Part shown: positions 41,763-46,567 of the stretch, piece after piece
Layout of the letters: the number at the start of each line of letters is the position of its first letter
Numbering within the stretch: position 1 is the stretch's first letter
Source: Planctomycetota bacterium
GTDB taxonomy: Bacteria; Planctomycetota; Phycisphaerae; UBA1845; UTPLA1
Direction: 5' to 3'
Length of the DNA: 46,567 bases
Assembly: GCA_003576905.1 (NCBI GenBank)
Contig: QEVG01000036.1
Location: 1-46,567, forward strand
Notes under the pieces: model-generated
Databases searched by the model: none
What the model saw: the letters and a program-made list of their open reading frames with translations, nothing else
Told to the model about the DNA's origin: nothing
Position numbers and translations under genes: made by a program

Positions 41763-44700
41763 ATGAGAATGTCACGCACGAACTGGTTCGCAGGCATCGC
41801 GCTTGCGGCGTGTTTCTGTTGGCTGACGTGTCCGCGGCTCGCCACGGCGGCCCCGGGCGGTCAATCGAAGGATCGGAGCCACCAGGCGGGCTCGGATATC
41901 CAACCGCAGTATAAGCAGCCGATTCCGGCGGTGATTCCCAGTTTCGCGGACCCGGCGGACGGCGTCACGCCCCGCGGGACACCCCCGCCCTGCGTCTTCC
42001 AGGTCTGTGACCAGACGATCTACCTGAACGGCGGCGGCACCAGCGGTAGCACCTTCGGTGATCAGAACGGCGTTCCGCTTTACGACGACATCAACTTCAC
42101 CGGCGTCGAGCGATTTATCTGCCGAATCTCCGTCGTGGTCGGCGGCATCAACAACAGCGGTGGTGTCGTTCCAATGACCCTCACCGTGCGGACCGGCAAC
42201 CTGACGCCGGATTGCCCTGACAGCCCGAATTCGCAGGTGATCTTCACGGCCGTTCAGGATCTCCAGCTCACCAATCCCTTCCAGATCGTTGAATACAATT
42301 TCGATCCCGCGATTCTCGTCGACGAGAACTTTGTGTGGATCGGCTTGAGCACGCCTCCGCCCGGCAACGACGCCTCGTGGGCGATTGCCGACGTAGCCGA
42401 GACCGGCACGACCGCCGACCTCTTTGTCATTCCGAACGGCGACAACCAGTGCACCTTTGGCGCCGGCGGCGACTATTTCTTCTTCGGCGGCGATCCGCTC
42501 GCCGGCATGGGCATGCTGGTTGAGGCCAACGATGGTCCTCCCGGCGCGTGCTGTCTGCGCGACACCGACATCGGCGGCGGCGCTTCCCAGTGCAACGACG
42601 GCGTGCTTCGCTCCGCATGTCTGACCAACACGGTCAACGTCTGGAAGCCCGGTGAGTGTGCAGACTTCGGCACCGACCCGGCCTGTTCGCCCTGCATCAC
42701 CAATGCACAGGCCTGCGCCGGCGCTTCGCTCGAAGGCGAGCCGGTCTGTGGACCGGGTTACGAGGACTTCTTCAACCAGGGTTGTCTCGAAGCGCCGTTC
42801 TCGTTCTCGGCGATCGCCTGTGGACAGGTCGTCTGTGGCGAATCCGGTAACTACAACGCCGCGTGCACCGACGACTCTGAGTGTGCCGACGGCCAGACTT
42901 GCCAGTCCGGCGTCTGCTCCGGCCCGACGGATTCCCGCGACAACGACTGGTACAGGTTCGTCCTGACCCAGGACACCCAGGTGACGGCGACCCTGATCGC
43001 CCGCTTCCCCGCTCAGATTTCGATCATGAACAACGGCGGTGCGCCGCAGTCGGTCATCTGCCCGACCGCTGCGAACGCCTTCCTCGAGTTTGATCGCGGC
43101 CGCGCGTGTGACACGCTTACCGTCACGCGCTGCCTGCCGCCGGGCGAGTGGATTCTGCGGGTCCGCCCCGACACCTTCGAAGGCATCCCCTGCAGCACCA
43201 AGTACCGGCTGAGCTTGACCTGTTCGCCGTGCGACTTGCCGGAGGGTGCGTGCTGTGATACGAGCCCGAGCGGCTGTTCGTCGCTTGCGGAGATCGCCTG
43301 CACGGGTCGCGGCGGCGTGTACCAGGGCGACGGAACGAACTGCGCCGGCGCCGGCTGTCCGGGCCTGCCCGCGAACGATACCTGTGCCAACAAGATCACG
43401 CTGACCGGCGTTTCCGTCAGCGCGACGTATGATTCGACGTTCGCAACGACCGACGATCTCGCGACGCATCCCGGTCAGGACGTCCCGGCCGACTGCGAGA
43501 TTGGCGAACTGGCGGCGCCAAACGTGCCGATCGTCGCCGACGTGTTCTACAACTATCGGATCCCCACGAACTTCAACGGAACGGCCATCACCCAGGGTGA
43601 AGTGATCATCAGCACGGCCGGCAGCGCCTACGACACGTGGGTGGTTGTCTACGGCGATCCCAGTCTCGCGAATACGTGCGGTGCTTCGGCCTGCTCGCGT
43701 CCGCAGACGGCGTGCAACGACGACATCCTCGCGGACGACAACATCGGCGCGAAGTTCAATTCGCTGTCGTACCTGTCGATTCCGGTCGTCGCCGGAAGCA
43801 TTGAGTTCTTCGATCCCGGCGACTGCCTGAAGATTCGTGTCGGAGGCGCCGGTGCGCCGCCCGCGGGTCGCGGTGAAGGTCAGATCAACATCGACTTCAT
43901 TCCGCGCAGCGCTCCGTTTGCCCTTCAGACCGGCCGGTGCTGTTTCGAGAACGGCACCTGCAACATTCAGATCAGTGACGCGGACTGCATCAATCTCGGC
44001 GGATACCCGAGAACCCGCGTTGACTTCAACCAGGGTGATCCGGCGATTGTCGAGCAGTCGGCCGGCTGTCTGACCGATCCCTGTCCGGGACCGGGCCAGG
44101 CTTGCTACACCGCGCTCGACTTCAACACGCTTGTCGGTTCATCGGGAACTCTGACCCGCGACGTCAACCACGTCCTGTTTGTCAAGTATGAACTCCCGGC
44201 CAGCGGCGGCGTCGTCATCGACACCTGCGGCTCGCAGGGCGACACGATTCTCGGTATCTATAGCTCGATCACGACGAACCCCGGTGCCGGCGAGCTTTAC
44301 GGCGACTGCGCACTGAACTCGCTGGTTCTCCTCAACGACAACTGCACCGTGACGTCGTCGAGCGCCGATGGCGCTCTCCAGACCTCCACCTGCTACGGCG
44401 GTCTCAATGCGACGTTTGATTCGTGTCTCTGTCTCCAGGTCGGAAGTTCGCCTGCCCTCCAGCCGGGCAACGTGGTGTACATCGCGATCGGCGGAACCGG
44501 TCAGGCCGGCGGCCCGATTTTTGGCAATTCGCCGCGCGATATTTTCGATCCGGTCCTTAATAATCTGGCCGGAACGCTGGCGTATCAGCTCAACATCACG
44601 ACGGTATCCCAGTGCTTCGTTTGCCCGTCGAGCTGCCCCGGCGGCTCGCTCCAGGAAGGCCCTGACCAGGTCTGTGCGGACACCAACGATCCGAATCCGC

Positions 44701-46567
44701 AGGACCTGTACAACGGCGGCTGCAATCCCTCCGTGCCGTCGTTCAACGGCCCCTCGATCGATTGCAGCGGCGGTCCGGTCGTCATCTGCGGTCGGGCGGG
44801 TAACTACTCGCACCCGTTCCCGTGTGATACGCCGCTGGATTGTCCGAACAGCGCTCCGTGCTCCGGTCCGGGCGGCTTCTGCATCGGCGCTACGCCCTTC
44901 ATCGACCGCGATGAAGACTGGTACCTGATGACCGTTGATCAGCCCTCTACGATTCGCTGGCGTGTCTTGAGCGCCGAGTTTGCGGCTGAACTTGCGATCT
45001 TCAGCGATCCCGAGCGAGACTGCGACGGCCTCTTCGTCTTCGCCGCCGGCTCGCAGGATTTCGCCTGTGAACCCCCGACCGGTACGCCGACGTCGCTCGA
45101 AGTCACCGCGACGGTTTGTGCCGGCACCTACTACCTCGTCGTTCGGCCGTCCGTCTTCGGCGGTCTGGGGGAGGCCAACTGTTCCTCCGACTATGTCGTC
45201 GAGGCTTCGTGTCAGCCCTTCGAGCAGGTCACGACCTGCTGCCCGGGTGATATGAATACCGACGGCAAGGTCAACGGCCTTGACATTCAGAAGTGGATTT
45301 CGGTCCTCTTTACTCCTCCGACAGTGGCGGACGAGTTCCTCGGATGTTTCGCTCCGAACTACTGCCGGGCGGACATCAACGTGGACGGCGTCATCACGCT
45401 TGCCGACCTCCCGAGCTTTGTGAACCTGCTCGTGACGGCGACGAAGCCGGTCTGCGAAACGCCTCCGGCCTGTTCGGATCCGTCAACCAGCCAGCAGCCG
45501 TTCGACTCGATGGGTGTGACGCTCAGCGATCTTGACGCAACCGACGACGCACGCGCCGCCGACTGCTTCAAGCCGACCGAGAGCGGCAACATCACGACGG
45601 TCTGCTGGTGGGGCACGTATCTCAACAGCCAGGGCCTCACCTGCTCCGCGGAGAAGGACTGTTTCCAGATCACCTTCTACTCAACGGAGCTTGGCTGCAC
45701 GAACTCGGCGGCCAACCGATGCCCGAATCTGCGGATTGAGCCGCCGGGCTCCCAGTACATTGCGAACGTCAGTCGCGTTGCTTCGGGCGGCATCATTACG
45801 CCGGCCGGCGTCGTGACCGAGTTCTTCTACACCGCGACGCTGCCGGTTCCGATGCCGGTCGTGGCCGGTCAGTGCTACTGGATCGAGATCGTCAACAATA
45901 CGCCCGAGAACGATTGCCGATGGCATTGGGAGCAGTCGCCGCAGGGTGACACGCGTCATGCCTTTGTCGACGTGTCTCCGGCGACCGGCGATCTGCCGAC
46001 CGATTACTCGGCCTGCAACAAGCTCGAGCGCGATCTTGCGTTCAGCACGAACATCCGCATCGCGAAGGACGGCTGCGGCAAGCCGAACGGCAACTGCTGC
46101 TACGACGCTCCTCCGCTCGGTGTCGTGGATTGCGTCGTCACGACCGAGGAGAACTGTGTCTTCACACTCTTCGGCTCGTGGACCGAAGACGGCACCTGCC
46201 CGGGCACCTGTCCGCCGCTGGGCCGCTGCTGCTACCTGGATCAGTTCAACGCAACTCAGTGTGTCAGTACGTACCAGACAACATGCAACTCCCTTGGCGG
46301 TCTGTGGACCTCCGGCGCGAGCTGCCCCTGTCCAACCGGTCGATGCTGCGTCGGTACCTCCTGTACGCCTGGCCTCACTGAGGTTGAGTGTCTGTCCCAG
46401 GGCGGCGCCTGGCTCGGCGGTGCGACCTGCGCCCAGCCGTGCCCGACGGGGATCTGCAACAACAACGCCCGGTGCCAGTTGCCGCATCTTTCGAGCGGCC
46501 TGCAGCAGGGCGGCTATGTCACCGACATCGACAACGCCGTCAAGGTCGCCGACGATTTCCGTCCGGT
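41763..46567 (+). CDS. Giant secreted Cys-rich dockerin protein, C-terminus cut by window edge
   Basis: Open for 1601 codons to the right edge. ATG 41763 has AAGGAG 8 bases upstream. The signal peptide is MRMSRTNWFAGIALAACFCWL to ATA. Domains: a beta-rich first part (about 60-250, IYLNGGGTSG, VERFICRISV); Cys-Cys modules (GACC, GRCC, GNCC); two copies of a PPC-like domain beginning DSRDNDWYRFVL (about 390-490) and IDRDEDWYLMTV (about 1045-1160), each ending in a Cys-rich strand; a dockerin-like pair at about 1160-1225 (CCPGDMNTDGKVNGLDI, ADINVDGVITLADL). A further beta domain and Cys-Cys repeats follow. The last residues, GYVTDIDNAVKVADDF, start another domain. PPC-like domains often accompany secreted enzymes or adhesins; no catalytic motif is visible. 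Probably a surface or matrix protein. Confidence 0.9.
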   Translation, partial: MRMSRTNWFAGIALAACFCWLTCPRLATAAPGGQSKDRSHQAGSDIQPQYKQPIPAVIPSFADPADGVTPRGTPPPCVFQVCDQTIYLNGGGTSGSTFGDQNGVPLYDDINFTGVERFICRISVVVGGINNSGGVVPMTLTVRTGNLTPDCPDSPNSQVIFTAVQDLQLTNPFQIVEYNFDPAILVDENFVWIGLSTPPPGNDASWAIADVAETGTTADLFVIPNGDNQCTFGAGGDYFFFGGDPLAGMGMLVEANDGPPGACCLRDTDIGGGASQCNDGVLRSACLTNTVNVWKPGECADFGTDPACSPCITNAQACAGASLEGEPVCGPGYEDFFNQGCLEAPFSFSAIACGQVVCGESGNYNAACTDDSECADGQTCQSGVCSGPTDSRDNDWYRFVLTQDTQVTATLIARFPAQISIMNNGGAPQSVICPTAANAFLEFDRGRACDTLTVTRCLPPGEWILRVRPDTFEGIPCSTKYRLSLTCSPCDLPEGACCDTSPSGCSSLAEIACTGRGGVYQGDGTNCAGAGCPGLPANDTCANKITLTGVSVSATYDSTFATTDDLATHPGQDVPADCEIGELAAPNVPIVADVFYNYRIPTNFNGTAITQGEVIISTAGSAYDTWVVVYGDPSLANTCGASACSRPQTACNDDILADDNIGAKFNSLSYLSIPVVAGSIEFFDPGDCLKIRVGGAGAPPAGRGEGQINIDFIPRSAPFALQTGRCCFENGTCNIQISDADCINLGGYPRTRVDFNQGDPAIVEQSAGCLTDPCPGPGQACYTALDFNTLVGSSGTLTRDVNHVLFVKYELPASGGVVIDTCGSQGDTILGIYSSITTNPGAGELYGDCALNSLVLLNDNCTVTSSSADGALQTSTCYGGLNATFDSCLCLQVGSSPALQPGNVVYIAIGGTGQAGGPIFGNSPRDIFDPVLNNLAGTLAYQLNITTVSQCFVCPSSCPGGSLQEGPDQVCADTNDPNPQDLYNGGCNPSVPSFNGPSIDCSGGPVVICGRAGNYSHPFPCDTPLDCPNSAPCSGPGGFCIGATPFIDRDEDWYLMTVDQPSTIRWRVLSAEFAAELAIFSDPERDCDGLFVFAAGSQDFACEPPTGTPTSLEVTATVCAGTYYLVVRPSVFGGLGEANCSSDYVVEASCQPFEQVTTCCPGDMNTDGKVNGLDIQKWISVLFTPPTVADEFLGCFAPNYCRADINVDGVITLADLPSFVNLLVTATKPVCETPPACSDPSTSQQPFDSMGVTLSDLDATDDARAADCFKPTESGNITTVCWWGTYLNSQGLTCSAEKDCFQITFYSTELGCTNSAANRCPNLRIEPPGSQYIANVSRVASGGIITPAGVVTEFFYTATLPVPMPVVAGQCYWIEIVNNTPENDCRWHWEQSPQGDTRHAFVDVSPATGDLPTDYSACNKLERDLAFSTNIRIAKDGCGKPNGNCCYDAPPLGVVDCVVTTEENCVFTLFGSWTEDGTCPGTCPPLGRCCYLDQFNATQCVSTYQTTCNSLGGLWTSGASCPCPTGRCCVGTSCTPGLTEVECLSQGGAWLGGATCAQPCPTGICNNNARCQLPHLSSGLQQGGYVTDIDNAVKVADDFRP
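46089..46457 (+). repeat. Four tandem Cys-Cys protein repeats
   Basis: Units starting GNCCYD, GRCCYLD, GRCCVGTSC and a final GICN partial share GxCC, two or three later cysteines and GG-W. They are diverged modules of 30-40 residues inside the giant Cys-rich protein; diverged single copies also lie earlier in it (GACC at about 260 and 500, GRCC at about 725). Confidence 0.65.

Noticed and set aside
41772-43469. 565-codon minus-strand frame over the right giant gene
   Set aside because: Mirror of the Cys-rich plus-strand protein, Arg/Ala-rich with no domain.

Overview
The window looks like the chromosome of a GC-rich planctomycete, probably from the Phycisphaerae or a related lineage. That placement is inferred from gene content; there is no rRNA or other marker gene here. 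The supporting features are a Ser/Thr kinase with a TPR tail, dockerin-like repeats with no cohesin nearby, Cys-Cys repeat proteins, CotH/lamin-tail surface proteins, a DUF1573-redoxin protein, a PQQ-like propeller, a NagB-LmbE fusion, and many Tat, Sec and lipoprotein signals. I found no phage, insertion sequence, CRISPR, tRNA or rRNA.

Layout. 1-7077 (minus) is the N-terminal 2359 codons of a giant secreted protein with lamin-tail, CotH, beta-helix, Cys-rich and DNRLRE domains; it runs off the left edge. A 1.2 kb stretch without genes follows and holds several hairpins. Next come a DUF1573-thioredoxin protein (minus), a 1107-residue secreted Ig-repeat protein, a Ser/Thr kinase-TPR protein and a Tat-targeted class V aminotransferase (all plus). 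18974-23529 (minus) holds a LamG-dockerin protein, an SGNH-like secreted protein and an amidase lipoprotein. 23696-29134 (plus) holds the NagB-LmbE fusion, a B12-domain/MeaB GTPase fusion, an orphan etfB and an SGNH hydrolase. An ECF sigma/anti-sigma pair (minus) lies divergent to an L,D-transpeptidase. The rest comprises a secreted acidic-tail protein, a PQQ-like propeller, a TRASH-motif lipoprotein with a lipoprotein MsrB, a SnoaL-like lipoprotein, a SurA/PpiD-like foldase, a GspE/PilB ATPase and an unrecognised lower-GC gene. The right edge cuts another giant Cys-rich dockerin protein (41763 onward).

How the genes relate. Most products act outside the cytoplasm: surface proteins, envelope remodelling (amidase, L,D-transpeptidase), extracytoplasmic folding and oxidative repair (SurA-like, MsrB, DUF1573-redoxin), and envelope-stress signalling (ECF sigma with a membrane anti-sigma). 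The amidase and NagB-LmbE genes diverge from one short intergenic region and could together process cell-wall amino sugars. The B12-MeaB fusion, etfB and SGNH genes are 33 and 39 bp apart and probably form one transcript; the first two point to acyl-CoA metabolism.

No clearly new multi-gene system is evident. The best leads are the B12-MeaB fusion, which resembles the front half of isobutyryl-CoA mutase (IcmF) without its catalytic part; the giant CotH surface protein; the exactly periodic 80-residue Ig array with an unusual C-terminal anchor; and the hairpin-rich stretch at 7.6-7.9 kb.
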